Source: Amycolatopsis sp. DSM 110486
GTDB lineage: Bacteria > Actinomycetota > Actinomycetes > Mycobacteriales > Pseudonocardiaceae
NCBI RefSeq assembly: GCF_019468465.1
Contig: NZ_CP080519.1
Span: 3,549,001 to 3,613,000 of the forward strand
Direction of reading: 5' to 3'
Length of the DNA: 64,000 bases
The notes under the pieces are model-generated. The model was not told where the DNA came from. It saw nothing but the letters and a program-made list of their open reading frames with translations, and did not search any database. Positions 41,410-49,362 of the stretch are shown here, in pieces; the first letter of the stretch is position 1; each line of letters opens with the position of its first letter. The position numbers and the translations under genes were made by a program.

Positions 41410-41455
41410 CCCCGTGATGCTGGCGGACCCCCGACCTGGCAGCATCACGGGGTTT
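41410..41455 (+). terminator. Terminator after the 49-residue gene
   Basis: 13-bp perfect inverted repeat (41410-41422 and 41440-41452), loop of 17 bases, followed by TTT. Confidence 0.8.
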
Positions 41456-41554
41456 CCACATGTCTGGACCCTTTGTCCGATTTCCCAGAACCCTTGCGCG
41501 AACCGGCTTGCGGCGCGATGCTTGACTCCGTCAACGATTTGGTTGAGGTGGTCA

Positions 41555-42484
41555 ATGAACGACGTGAGCCTGGCAGAGCGCGTCGCCACCGTGCGTGCGT
41601 TCAACCGCCTGTACACCGGGGTGATCGGCGTCCTCGACGAAGGACCGGCCGACGCCGAGTACTCACTGAGTGAGGCGCGGGTGCTGTTCGAGGTCGCCCA
41701 ACAAACCGAGCTCCACGTGAGTGACCTGCGAAAACGCCTCGATCTCGACGCCGGCTACGCAAGCAGGCTGCTCAGCCGCCTGGAAAGCCGCGGCCTGGTC
41801 CTCCGCGAACGCAGCGGCGAAGACGCCCGCCGCCAGATCGTCCGCCTGACCGACGCCGGCCGCGAAGCGTTCGCCGACCTCGACAGCCGCTCGGTGCGCC
41901 AGATCGGCGGCCTCCTCGAACGCTTCCCCGACGAAGACCAGCGCCGCCTGCTCGGCGCGATGGGGACCATCACGCAGCTCGTCCGTGAGAAAACCGCAGA
42001 TCCCACGCTCGTGTTACGCACCCCGCGACCGGGTGACCTCGGCTGGGTGGTCCACCGCCACGGCACCCTCTACGCCCGCGAGTACGGCCTCGACGAACGC
42101 TTCGAAGCCCTCGTCGCCCGCGTGGTCGCCGATTTCGCCGACCACCGCGACGACCCGCGCCAGGCCGCGTGGATCGCTGAGCTCGCCGGCGAACGCGTCG
42201 GCAGCGTCTTCTGCATGCCCAGCGCGGACGAACGCACCGCCAAACTCCGCCTCCTGCTGCTCGAACCCGGCGCGCGCGGACACGGCGTCGGCAAACGGCT
42301 CGTGCACGAGTGCGTCGAGTTCGCCCGCGGCCGCGGCTACGCGGCGATGGAGCTGTGGACGCTCTCGGCCCTCGACGCCGCCCGCGGCATCTACCGCAGC
42401 GCCGGGTTCAGGCTCGAACACGAGGAGCCCACCCGCGACTTCGGCCCGGCGGTGACCGGCGAGACCTGGCGGATGGAGCTCTAG
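41555..42484 (+). CDS. MarR-GNAT fusion protein
   Basis: 309 residues. Residues about 1-140 are a MarR winged helix (HVSDLRKRLDLDAGYASRLL with the wing LRERSGEDARRQIVRLTDAG). Residues about 150-309 are a GNAT acetyltransferase: WIAELAGERVGSVFC and acetyl-CoA-binding LLLEPGARGHGVGKRLV, ending with AARGIYRSAGFRLEHEEP. This fusion class is common; some members act as metal- or stress-responsive regulators. The ATG has GAGGTGG upstream, and TTGAC-TCC-GTCAA (41522-41534) may be its own operator. Confidence 0.88.
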   Translation: MNDVSLAERVATVRAFNRLYTGVIGVLDEGPADAEYSLSEARVLFEVAQQTELHVSDLRKRLDLDAGYASRLLSRLESRGLVLRERSGEDARRQIVRLTDAGREAFADLDSRSVRQIGGLLERFPDEDQRRLLGAMGTITQLVREKTADPTLVLRTPRPGDLGWVVHRHGTLYAREYGLDERFEALVARVVADFADHRDDPRQAAWIAELAGERVGSVFCMPSADERTAKLRLLLLEPGARGHGVGKRLVHECVEFARGRGYAAMELWTLSALDAARGIYRSAGFRLEHEEPTRDFGPAVTGETWRMEL

Positions 42485-42772
42485 ATGTTCGTCGTCTACT
42501 GCGCCGTCTGCGACCGCCGCACGCTGCTCGGCGTCGACGAGGTCGAGTGGGTCGAGAACCTCACGCGCGGCGTGATCTCCGTGTCCGGCCACTGCCCGCG
42601 CGGCCACGACGTGGTGGTCCTGACCGGCGACGCGTTCACCCCGCACGAAGACCCGCGCTACTTCGGGCCGGCGCCGCGCATCTGGACGAAACCGATGAAC
42701 AAGCTGCGCTCCTGGCTGCGCGGACATTTCGAGGTGAGCCGCGACCTGCCCGGCCCGTTCTACCGCTTCTGA
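42485..42772 (+). CDS. Small zinc-ribbon-like protein
   Basis: 95 residues. YCAVCDRRTLLG (CxxC) and SGHCPRGHDVVV (C-x3-H) could form a zinc site, and the rest is a basic/aromatic tail (PMNKLRSWLRGHFEVSRDLP). The start codon directly abuts the MarR-GNAT stop (TAG-ATG), so the two are co-transcribed and may be co-translated. Its 3' end overlaps the convergent AhpD-like gene by 13 bases. I recognise no named family. Confidence 0.72.
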   Translation: MFVVYCAVCDRRTLLGVDEVEWVENLTRGVISVSGHCPRGHDVVVLTGDAFTPHEDPRYFGPAPRIWTKPMNKLRSWLRGHFEVSRDLPGPFYRF

Positions 42773-43329
42773 CGTCCCATCAGGAAGAACTCCGGGTTCG
42801 GCTTCAGCGCGGTGAGGTGCGCCAGCCGGTTGGACATCGCGAACAGCGCCGTGATCGCACCGACGTCCCAGATCTCGTCCTCGGTCAGCCCCGCATCACG
42901 CGCCGCCTCGAGGTCGGCTTCGCCGAACAACGCGGAATCCTGCGCGAGCGCCAGCGCGAGGTCGACGATCGCCCGGCCGCGCTCGTCGAGCTCCACGTGC
43001 CACGGGTTCGCGGCGACGTGGTCGGACAGCTCCGGGTCCTTCGCACGGATCCGCAGGATCGCCCCGTGCGCAACGATGCAGTAGGTGCAGTGGTTCGCGC
43101 CCGACGTCGCGACGACGACCAGTTCGCGCTCGGCCTTCGTCAGTCCGTCTTCGCGCTCCATCAACGCGTCGTGGTAGTCCATGAACGCGCGCAGCTCCGC
43201 CGGCCGGTGGCCCAGCGCGCGGAAAATGTTCGGTGTGAAGCCGGATTTCTCCGCGATCGCGCCGACGCGTTCACGCAGATCCTCGGGCAGGTCTTCGAGT
43301 TCGGTCACGGGGAACCGGCTATCGCTCAT
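42760..43329 (-). CDS. Peroxidase-related / AhpD-like carboxymuconolactone decarboxylase family protein
   Basis: 189 residues, all-helical AhpD fold. The redox motif is NHCTYCIVAHG (CxxC), with KAERELVVVATSGA ahead of it, and the C-terminal part is INP-like SNRLAHLTALKPNPEF. Members are alkylhydroperoxidases or gamma-carboxymuconolactone decarboxylases; the CxxC and the following His support the peroxidase-type reading. Start at the ATG at 43329. Its upstream interval holds the covarying palindromic element. Confidence 0.87.
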   Translation of the reverse strand: MSDSRFPVTELEDLPEDLRERVGAIAEKSGFTPNIFRALGHRPAELRAFMDYHDALMEREDGLTKAERELVVVATSGANHCTYCIVAHGAILRIRAKDPELSDHVAANPWHVELDERGRAIVDLALALAQDSALFGEADLEAARDAGLTEDEIWDVGAITALFAMSNRLAHLTALKPNPEFFLMGRQKR

Positions 43330-43353
43330 ACCCCCCACGCTACTGCGCTGTTG

Positions 43354-43444
43354 GTTACCAATCCGACCACAGTCACGGCGGGAACGGTGCCGCATGCAGT
43401 ACCGCCCGGTTGCGTGCCCGCCTACTTCCGGTCGGATTGGTAAC
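43354..43444. repeat. Dispersed palindromic element, copy 1
   Basis: Perfect 15-bp inverted arms (43354-43368 and 43430-43444) with a 61-bp interior. The blocks ATCCGACCACAGTCACGGC (43360-43378) and CCTACTTCCGG (43421-43431) recur in copy 2 at 63522-63614. The outer seven bases of the arms differ between copies, yet each pairs with its own partner. Confidence 0.75.
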
Positions 43445-43484
43445 GCGGGAAACTCGCCACCCTTGGCACCGCGCGTTCACCCGG

Positions 43485-44156
43485 GTGGAGTTTGCTTACC
43501 CCGTGAACTGGACCGCATACGTGGACGGTTACTGCGAACGCGTCGCGCCCGGGCTGTGGGGCGAGCCGCTGAACGACGTCACCAACCTGGCGTTCCTCGG
43601 GTCCGCCATCGCGGTGTGGTGGCGAGCCGACGGGCGGCGGACCGGGCGGACGCTCGCGGTGCTCGTCGGGCTCGTGTTCCTGGCCAGCACGGTGTTCCAC
43701 CTGCTCGCGACGCGCTGGGGCGGGGCCGCCGACTCCGGCTTCATCCTCGTGTTCGTGCTCTACTACGCCGCGAAGTTCCCGCAGGTGTTCTTCGGTGTGC
43801 CCCTGCGCAAGTCGTGGCTGGCGGCGCCCGCGTTCGTGGTGCTCACGGCCGCGCCGGCGGCGCTCGGCGGCGGGCTGTACCTGCCGGCGCTGATCGGGCT
43901 GGCGGTGTTCGCGGGCGTGCTCGCGTATGCGCGCGACCCGTACTGGACGCACTTCGCCGTGGCGGGCGCGGTGTTCGCGTTGTCGCTGGCTCTCCGCACC
44001 ATCGACGGCGTCGTGTGCGGGGATTTCCCCGTCGGCACGCACTTCCTGTGGCACCTGCTCAACGCCGTGGTGCTCTACGTGGTGTCGAACGCGATGATCG
44101 GCAAAGAGAAAGCCCCCTCACCGGAACCGGTGAGGGGGCCGTCCACAGTGGACTAA
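43485..44156 (+). CDS. Ceramidase-like integral membrane protein
   Basis: 223 residues from the GTG at 43485. It looks like the bacterial ceramidase (alkaline ceramidase/CREST-like) family: YVDGYCERVAPGLWGEPLND, TNLAFLGSAIAVWW, a STVFHLLATRW segment with Ser and His that may bind zinc, and LWHLLNAVVLYVVS at the end with the second His. About seven membrane segments. The hairpin at 44112-44139 lies inside its last codons. The next gene is convergent. Confidence 0.78.
   Translation: MEFAYPVNWTAYVDGYCERVAPGLWGEPLNDVTNLAFLGSAIAVWWRADGRRTGRTLAVLVGLVFLASTVFHLLATRWGGAADSGFILVFVLYYAAKFPQVFFGVPLRKSWLAAPAFVVLTAAPAALGGGLYLPALIGLAVFAGVLAYARDPYWTHFAVAGAVFALSLALRTIDGVVCGDFPVGTHFLWHLLNAVVLYVVSNAMIGKEKAPSPEPVRGPSTVD
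44112..44139. terminator. Hairpin terminator inside the 3' end of the ceramidase-like gene
   Basis: 13-bp perfect arms (44112-44124 and 44127-44139). It overlaps the last 15 codons of the plus-strand gene and lies 33 bases past the mctP stop, so it probably serves mctP more than the overlapped gene. Confidence 0.7.
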
Positions 44157-44171
44157 ACCGTGGGCTGAATC

Positions 44172-45833
44172 TCAGTGCACGCCGATGGGCCGCAGGTCCT
44201 TGTCGTGCTCGTCCGCGTGGTAGTCCGCCGGCTGGGTCTCGTCGACGCCGGGGTTCCACTTCGCCGCGTGCGCGATGGCCGAGACGATCACGGCCACCAG
44301 CACGTTGGCGATCAGCGCCACGAAGCCCGGGTAGATCTGCACGGTCGCCAGGCCGGTGCCCGAGAACGGGTGCCAGCCGAAGATCGACAGGTTGCCCATC
44401 GCGAGCGCCGAGCCGCCGAAGTGCAGCTTTCCGTTGGCGGGGTTGGGGATCCCGTACAGCATGATCAGGCCCCAGCCCATGCCCACGACCCAGCCGGCGA
44501 TGAGGCCGGCCTTGTGCAGCCACCGCGTGTACAGCGCGAGCGCCACGGCCGGCAGCGTCTGCAGGATCAGGACACCGCCGATGAGCTGCAGGTCGATGGA
44601 GAACTGCGGGTCGATCAGGATGATCACCAGCACCGCGCCGAGCTTCACGATCAGCGAAGCGAGCTTGGCCTGCTTGGCTTCCTGCTTCGGCGTCGCGTTC
44701 TTGCGGATGTACTCCTTGTAGATGTTGCGCGTCCACAGGTTCGCCGCGGCGATCGACATGATCGCGGCCGGCACCAGCGCGCCGATGCCGATCGCGGCGA
44801 ACGCGATACCGGCGAACCAGTGCGAGAACTGCGAGTCGAACAGCAGCGGGACGATGGTGTTGCCGTCGGGCTTGCCGGTCGCGTTGTTGGTCAGCGGCTT
44901 CACTCCGGCGCTGATCGCGACGTACCCGAGCAGCGCGAGCAGGCCGAGCACCAGCGAGTACGCGGGCAGGGCGACCATGTTGCGCTTGATCACGTTGCGC
45001 CCGCGCGAGGCGAGCACGCTCGTGAGCGAGTGCGGGTAGAGGAACAGCGCGAGCGCCGAGCCCAGGGCCAGCGTGGCGTACTGCAGCTGGTTGGCCGACG
45101 TCAGCAGGATCGAGCCTGCCGGCTTGCCTGTGGCCGGGTTCGGCGTGGCCAGCTTCGTGGCGGCCTGGTTGAAGATGTGGTCCCAGCCGCCGAGCTTCGA
45201 GGGCAGGTACACGATCGCCACGATGATCACGATGTAGATCAGGATGTCCTTGACGAACGCGATCAGCGCGGGCGCCCGCAGGCCCGACTGGTACGTGTAC
45301 AGCGCCAGGATCAGGAACGCGACCAGCAGCGGCAGGTGCCCGACGATGCCGGAGCCGTTGATGCCCATCGTGCGCAGCACGGCCTCGAGGCCCACCAGCT
45401 GCAACGCGATGTACGGCATGGTCGCGACGATTCCGGTGATGGCGATGAGGAACGCGAGCGTCGGCGAACCGAACCGGCCGCGGACGAAGTCGGCCGGCGT
45501 CACGTAGCCGTTCGAGCGGCTGACGGACCACATGCGCAGCGCCGGCAGCAGCACGATCGGGTAGACAACAATCGTGTAGGGCAGCGCGTACATGCCGAGC
45601 GCGCCGGCGCTGAACACCAGCGCGGGCACGGCGACGAACGTGTACGCCGTGTAGAGGTCACCGCCGAGCAGGAACCACGTGATCCACGCGCCGAACTTGC
45701 GCCCGCCGAGGCCCCACTCGTCGAGGTGGTCGAGGTTCGCGCCGGCCTTCCAGCGCGACGCGACGAACCCGAGCACGGTGACGAGCGCGAAGAGGATGAT
45801 GAAGATGGTCAGCTGGACCCACTGGATGGTCAT
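44172..45833 (-). CDS. mctP: Sodium:solute symporter, monocarboxylate permease (MctP-like)
   Basis: 553-residue SSS-family transporter with about 13 membrane segments. Blocks: DEWGLGGRKFGAWITWFLLG near the N-terminus, YTAYTFVAVPALVFSAGALG, RGFGSPTL-like VRGRFGSPTLAFLIAITGIV, and IAANLWTRNIYKEYIRKNAT, where the SSS sodium-site region lies. It probably takes up lactate, pyruvate, alanine or acetate. It is coupled to a small DUF3311 protein by ATGA overlap, the typical MctP partner in actinobacteria. Confidence 0.88.
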   Translation of the reverse strand: MTIQWVQLTIFIILFALVTVLGFVASRWKAGANLDHLDEWGLGGRKFGAWITWFLLGGDLYTAYTFVAVPALVFSAGALGMYALPYTIVVYPIVLLPALRMWSVSRSNGYVTPADFVRGRFGSPTLAFLIAITGIVATMPYIALQLVGLEAVLRTMGINGSGIVGHLPLLVAFLILALYTYQSGLRAPALIAFVKDILIYIVIIVAIVYLPSKLGGWDHIFNQAATKLATPNPATGKPAGSILLTSANQLQYATLALGSALALFLYPHSLTSVLASRGRNVIKRNMVALPAYSLVLGLLALLGYVAISAGVKPLTNNATGKPDGNTIVPLLFDSQFSHWFAGIAFAAIGIGALVPAAIMSIAAANLWTRNIYKEYIRKNATPKQEAKQAKLASLIVKLGAVLVIILIDPQFSIDLQLIGGVLILQTLPAVALALYTRWLHKAGLIAGWVVGMGWGLIMLYGIPNPANGKLHFGGSALAMGNLSIFGWHPFSGTGLATVQIYPGFVALIANVLVAVIVSAIAHAAKWNPGVDETQPADYHADEHDKDLRPIGVH

Positions 45834-46108
45834 CGGCTCTCACCCTCGTCGAGGTCGTCCACGCTCAGCTTGTCCGGCTCTTCGATGGTCGGCTCCTTGC
45901 GGGTCGCCCAGTAGACGATGCCGGTGCACAGCACGCCGGCGGCGACGAACACGAGCTGGAACCAGTAGAAGAACGGCAGGCCGAAGAGCCGGGGGCCGTC
46001 GAAGTTGAACAACGGCGTGACCAGGATCAGCAGCGGGACGATCAGCAACAGGTTCCACGGGCTGAAGTGGAACCCGCGCACCCGCCCGTCCTGTTTGGTT
46101 GTGGACAT
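45830..46108 (-). CDS. DUF3311 family small membrane protein
   Basis: 92 residues from the ATG at 46108 (GAGGTCCCG upstream). Two membrane segments: SPWNLLLIVPLLILVTPLFN with the conserved PLF region, and YWFQLVFVAAGVLCTGIVYW. An acidic tail (DKLSVDDLDEGES) follows. DUF3311 proteins accompany and probably stabilise sodium:solute symporters. Its stop overlaps the mctP start. Confidence 0.88.
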   Translation of the reverse strand: MSTTKQDGRVRGFHFSPWNLLLIVPLLILVTPLFNFDGPRLFGLPFFYWFQLVFVAAGVLCTGIVYWATRKEPTIEEPDKLSVDDLDEGESR

Positions 46109-46216
46109 CGGGACCTCACTTAACACTCACGCAACACACAACGGGCCTGACCCTAGGACGTCGGCCCCGTGGACGTCACACAAACCGGGCAACGATTTGG
46201 CCATTCCCGGTCCAGC

Positions 46217-46370
46217 TGTGGACAACCTCGTGGACAGCTGTCCGGGACCGGTTTCGGTGTTGATCTAGGGGCGGTAGTGGCGGTCAGCACAGGCCCCAGG
46301 TGTTGTGGTTGCCTGGCCGGAGCGAGTTTCCACACCTTGTGCACAGAGTTGTCCACAGGCAGTGGACAAC
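46217..46370. promoter_or_regulatory. Cluster of DnaA-box-like sites upstream of the XRE gene
   Basis: Against the actinobacterial DnaA box TTGTCCACA: 46349-46357 TTGTCCACA (9/9, plus), 46217-46225 TGTGGACAA (9/9, minus), 46337-46345 TTGTGCACA (8/9), 46361-46369 AGTGGACAA (8/9, minus), 46229-46237 CGTGGACAG (7/9, minus). The pair GTTGTCCAC-N5-GTGGACAAC (46348-46370) is itself a perfect dyad, and GGACAGCTGTCC (46232-46243) is a palindrome. Either DnaA or the XRE protein could be the ligand. Confidence 0.6.
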
Positions 46371-46390
46371 TTTCGACTAGACTGCGGGGC

Positions 46391-46678
46391 ATGGTTCGGG
46401 TGCCGTTGACGGATGAAGAGCGCTCCCGCGGTGAGCGCCTCGGGGTGGCGCTGCGCGCTGCCCGCGCGGGCCGCAGCATGGTCGACGTCGCGGCCGAGGC
46501 CGGGATCTCGGTGGAAACGCTGCGGAAGATCGAGACCGGGCGCATCCCGACGCCGGCGTTCTTCACGGTCGCGGCGATCGCCGACGCAGTGGGAGTGCCG
46601 CTCGACGTGCTGCGGACGGCGTGCGAGGACGCCGACGCGGACCCAGCGTTCAAGGCCGCGTTGTCCCAAGCCAGCTAG
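46391..46678 (+). CDS. Small XRE-family helix-turn-helix protein
   Basis: 95 residues. The HTH lies at about 27-60: RSMVDVAAEAGISVETLRKI followed by ETGRIPTPAFFTVAAIADAV. It is little more than a DNA-binding domain, without an effector domain. TAGACT (46378-46383) is a -10-like element seven bases before the ATG, so the mRNA is probably leaderless. The stop overlaps that of the convergent EndoU-like gene. Confidence 0.85.
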   Translation: MVRVPLTDEERSRGERLGVALRAARAGRSMVDVAAEAGISVETLRKIETGRIPTPAFFTVAAIADAVGVPLDVLRTACEDADADPAFKAALSQAS

Positions 46679-47250
46679 GCGCGCAGCTTCGTCAGGATGT
46701 GCTCCCGGTCGTTGATGAACGCGCACGCGCGGACCGGGAGGTCGAAGGAGTTCAGGAGCTTCTCGAAGTCCGAGATCTCGTCCGGGTTGAGTGGCACGTC
46801 GGCGATGGTGATGTGGGCGGCGAGAGTGTCGGTGAGTTCTTCCCACTCGCCGGACCACTGCAGCGTGCGGTAGTGGGCCAGGTCCTCGACCGGGAGGCGG
46901 TCGGCCAGCAGGTCGAGCAGGCTGTCGGTGAAGTAGCTGATGCGGTTCTCGGCGCGGTCGGCCACCGTCGGGTTCGCGGGGTCGCGCGCGGTGTCCGGGT
47001 TGCGGATCACGCCCGCGCCGGCGACGGGGTATCCCGTGTGGACGAAGCCCTCCGGGTCGACCAGCACCACGACCTGCACGCCGTAGCGTTCACCGACGCA
47101 GCGCCAACGACCGTTGTACTGCCGAGTGCGGGGTTCGCTCGGATCATTGGCGACGTCCTTGATCACCGCGATGATCTGCTCGTCGGTCCAGCCGGGTGGG
47201 AACTCGCTGGTTGCCCGGCGGCCGGTGCCCGGAGCGTGTGCACCGCCCAC
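46675..47250 (-). CDS. EndoU-like nuclease fragment with a MafI-like C-terminal half
   Basis: 191 residues, GTG start with GAGGAG upstream. Residues about 1-80 resemble the end of bacterial EndoU toxins: GGAHAPGTGRRATSEFPPGW (one catalytic His), TDEQIIAVIKDVANDP, VVVLVDPEGFVHTGYPV (T-x-Y active-site pair). The upstream HILxGE-type block with the first catalytic His is missing. Residues about 110-165 (LPVEDLAHYRTLQWSGEWEE then LTDTLAAHITIADVPLNPDE) resemble MafI-type immunity proteins. It may be an inactive toxin-immunity remnant or an immunity protein; this is by-eye recognition. Confidence 0.6.
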   Translation of the reverse strand: MGGAHAPGTGRRATSEFPPGWTDEQIIAVIKDVANDPSEPRTRQYNGRWRCVGERYGVQVVVLVDPEGFVHTGYPVAGAGVIRNPDTARDPANPTVADRAENRISYFTDSLLDLLADRLPVEDLAHYRTLQWSGEWEELTDTLAAHITIADVPLNPDEISDFEKLLNSFDLPVRACAFINDREHILTKLRA

Positions 47251-47295
47251 GTCAGCTCCTCTCGTCCGGTGGGAGCCTAACCCGCCGGGCGCGGC

Positions 47296-48573
47296 TCAGC
47301 CGAGCAGCGAGAGGGCCGCGATGCCGACCACGAGGAGGTCGGGTCCGCGGAAGAGCTGGCGGGCGAGGTTCGCGGGCAGCGGACCCGCTGGGGTGTCGAC
47401 GAATCCGGCACTGCTGTAGTCCACGGGCTTGCGCGTGACCGTGCGCAACACCGACAGCACAGCGAGTGCCACGGTCACCCACGACAGCGCGTCGACCGAC
47501 GTGCCGAGCGCCGCGAGCGCGGCCGCCAGCAGCGCCGACCACACGACGGCGACGACGGTGAGCACAACGCCGTGGGCGATGACGAGCTCGGAATCCGTGG
47601 AGCCCAGCCACCGCCGTCGGCCGGGGTTGCGCCACAGCACGCCGAGGCCCGCGCCGAACGGGGTCAGCGCGACGTAACCCCCGAGGCCGACGAGCACCGA
47701 ACCCGGCAGCGTCGGCACGGCCACGTGCCCCACCGCCACGGCGAGCGCGACGAGCAGCAGCATCCCCGCGTAGCGCGAGCGCCCCGCGATGCCCGCGACG
47801 GCCAGCCTGAGCGGCGTCGGCCGGCTCAGCGACCACCGGCCCGACGCCGTGGCTTCGGGCAGCATCATCATCGGGTCGAGGAACGTGACGGCGACCGAGC
47901 GCAGCACACGCGCGTTCCAGCCGTCGAGCAGGTTCGCGCGGCCCGCGCGCGTAACCGGTTCACCGCCGAACGACAACGCGACGGCACAGAGCAGGATGCC
48001 GGCGCCCGCGTACTGCACCGCGATGGGCCCGAGGTGCGCGGCCGCGATCACGACGCCCAGCACGGCCAGCAACACCGGCCCGCCGATGTCGATGCGCAAC
48101 GCCGTGCGCCGCGCGGTGGCGAACACCAGCACGGCGCTGCTCACGACCAGGGCGAGCGCCGCGCGCCACAGGTCGAGCGAACTGCCACCCACGGCCAGCA
48201 TCAGTCCGGCGAGGTAGGCGACGACGATGACGAAACCGGTCAGACCGCCCGCCAGCCGGCTCGCCACCACGCGGCGGCGGTCTACGCGGGCGAAATCCAT
48301 CCAGGTGAGTTCCGCGGGTTCGGTCCAGACGAAGCCTCGCCGGAGCAGGCTGCGCCAGCCCACCGCGCAGCAGAGCGTGACCAACCCGAGGACGGCGGGG
48401 TAGTCCACAGGGGACGGTCCGAAAAGGACTCGATGCCACGCGTCGGTGCGGAAGAACGCGGTGAAGAGGAAGCCGACGCCGAAGATGAGGACAAAGGTGG
48501 CGCTGTCACCGCTGAAGATCCCGCCGAAGCGCTTCCGGCCGGGGACGCGGAGGCGGGTACCGAGGGCTACCAC
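47296..48573 (-). CDS. ABC exporter permease-like protein (DUF6297 type)
   Basis: 425 residues with about ten membrane segments, starting at the GTG at 48573. A cytoplasmic loop with WTEPAELTWMDFARVDRRRV and another with GRSRYAGMLLLVALAVAV are the only polar landmarks. It lies downstream of the ABC ATPase gene on the same strand (43-bp gap), which together look like an ABC-2-type exporter. The name DUF6297 is from memory; the substrate is unknown. Confidence 0.72.
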   Translation of the reverse strand: MVALGTRLRVPGRKRFGGIFSGDSATFVLIFGVGFLFTAFFRTDAWHRVLFGPSPVDYPAVLGLVTLCCAVGWRSLLRRGFVWTEPAELTWMDFARVDRRRVVASRLAGGLTGFVIVVAYLAGLMLAVGGSSLDLWRAALALVVSSAVLVFATARRTALRIDIGGPVLLAVLGVVIAAAHLGPIAVQYAGAGILLCAVALSFGGEPVTRAGRANLLDGWNARVLRSVAVTFLDPMMMLPEATASGRWSLSRPTPLRLAVAGIAGRSRYAGMLLLVALAVAVGHVAVPTLPGSVLVGLGGYVALTPFGAGLGVLWRNPGRRRWLGSTDSELVIAHGVVLTVVAVVWSALLAAALAALGTSVDALSWVTVALAVLSVLRTVTRKPVDYSSAGFVDTPAGPLPANLARQLFRGPDLLVVGIAALSLLG

Positions 48574-48616
48574 GGAGCGACCCCGCTTTCGGCCGCGCGG
48601 GTGGGGGAAGCCGGGG

Positions 48617-49225
48617 TCACCACAGTTCGAGGACGCTGTCGGCCGCGTCGAGGAGGGGTTGGTGGTGGGTGGCGACCACGACGGCGGCGCCGGAGGAGGT
48701 GGAGCGTTTGATCAGGTCGACGAGCCAGTCTTTGCCCGCGGTGTCGAGGGCGCGTTCGGGTTCGTCGAGGAGGAGGACCTTGTGCGGGCGGGCCGTGACG
48801 CCGAGGAGCAGCAGGCGGCGGCGCTGGCCCGCGGAGAAGTGGCCGGCGGTGACGCGCGCGCGGTCGGCGAGGCCGGCGTCCGCCAGCAACGCGTCGAAGT
48901 CGCCCAGATCGACACCGAAAGAGCCGGCCAGGAGTTCCAGGTGCTGCATCGGTGTGAGCTCCGCGAAGAAGTCGGAGTCGTCGAAGAGCACGGAGACCTT
49001 GCGGCGGAAGGCGACGCTGCGTTCGTCGGGCTTCTCGCCGTCGATGTGGACGCGGCCGCGCTGGGGTTCCTGCATGCCGTACAGACAGCGGAGCAGGGTG
49101 GACTTGCCGACGCCGTTGGGGCCGACGAGCACGGCGCACTCGCCGGGGTCGACGGAGAAGTCCAGGTCGTCGAGCAGCCACAGGTCGCCGGCCTTCACGC
49201 CGAGGCCGCGGGCGTCGATGATCAT
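48617..49225 (-). CDS. ABC transporter ATP-binding protein
   Basis: 202 residues. Walker A is VLVGPNGVGKSTLLRCLYGM (about residues 33-52), signature is FSAGQRRRLLLLGV (where a canonical signature is LSGGQ), Walker B is KVLLLDEPERALDTAGKDWL and the H-loop is VVVATHHQPLL. I start at the ATG at 49225; a GTG at 49237 is in frame. Partner of the permease-like protein encoded downstream; a small exporter is inferred. Confidence 0.87.
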   Translation of the reverse strand: MIIDARGLGVKAGDLWLLDDLDFSVDPGECAVLVGPNGVGKSTLLRCLYGMQEPQRGRVHIDGEKPDERSVAFRRKVSVLFDDSDFFAELTPMQHLELLAGSFGVDLGDFDALLADAGLADRARVTAGHFSAGQRRRLLLLGVTARPHKVLLLDEPERALDTAGKDWLVDLIKRSTSSGAAVVVATHHQPLLDAADSVLELW

Positions 49226-49306
49226 CGGCGGGACCACCGTTGCGCGAAGGCTTCCATGCAGCTCACGCTACCGGGCACCCCTGACGATCTTGAGGCTGCC
49301 GGAGCA

Positions 49307-49349
49307 CGAAGGGGACGTTCGCACCACAACGGCACGAACGTCCCCTTCG
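49307..49349 (-). terminator. Hairpin terminator after pckG
   Basis: 15-bp perfect inverted repeat CGAAGGGGACGTTCG / CGAACGTCCCCTTCG (49307-49321 and 49335-49349), 14 bases past the pckG stop. The arms resemble the CGAA-GTTCG frame of the 31-bp array units. Confidence 0.78.
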
Positions 49350-49362
49350 GACGGACAGAACG

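Noticed and set aside
44175..45914. Long plus-strand frame opposite mctP
   Set aside because: Antisense shadow of a well-identified transporter; no recognisable motif.
46217..46370. Chromosomal replication origin
   Set aside because: DnaA boxes are present but no dnaA, dnaN, rpmH or AT-rich unwinding region is here.
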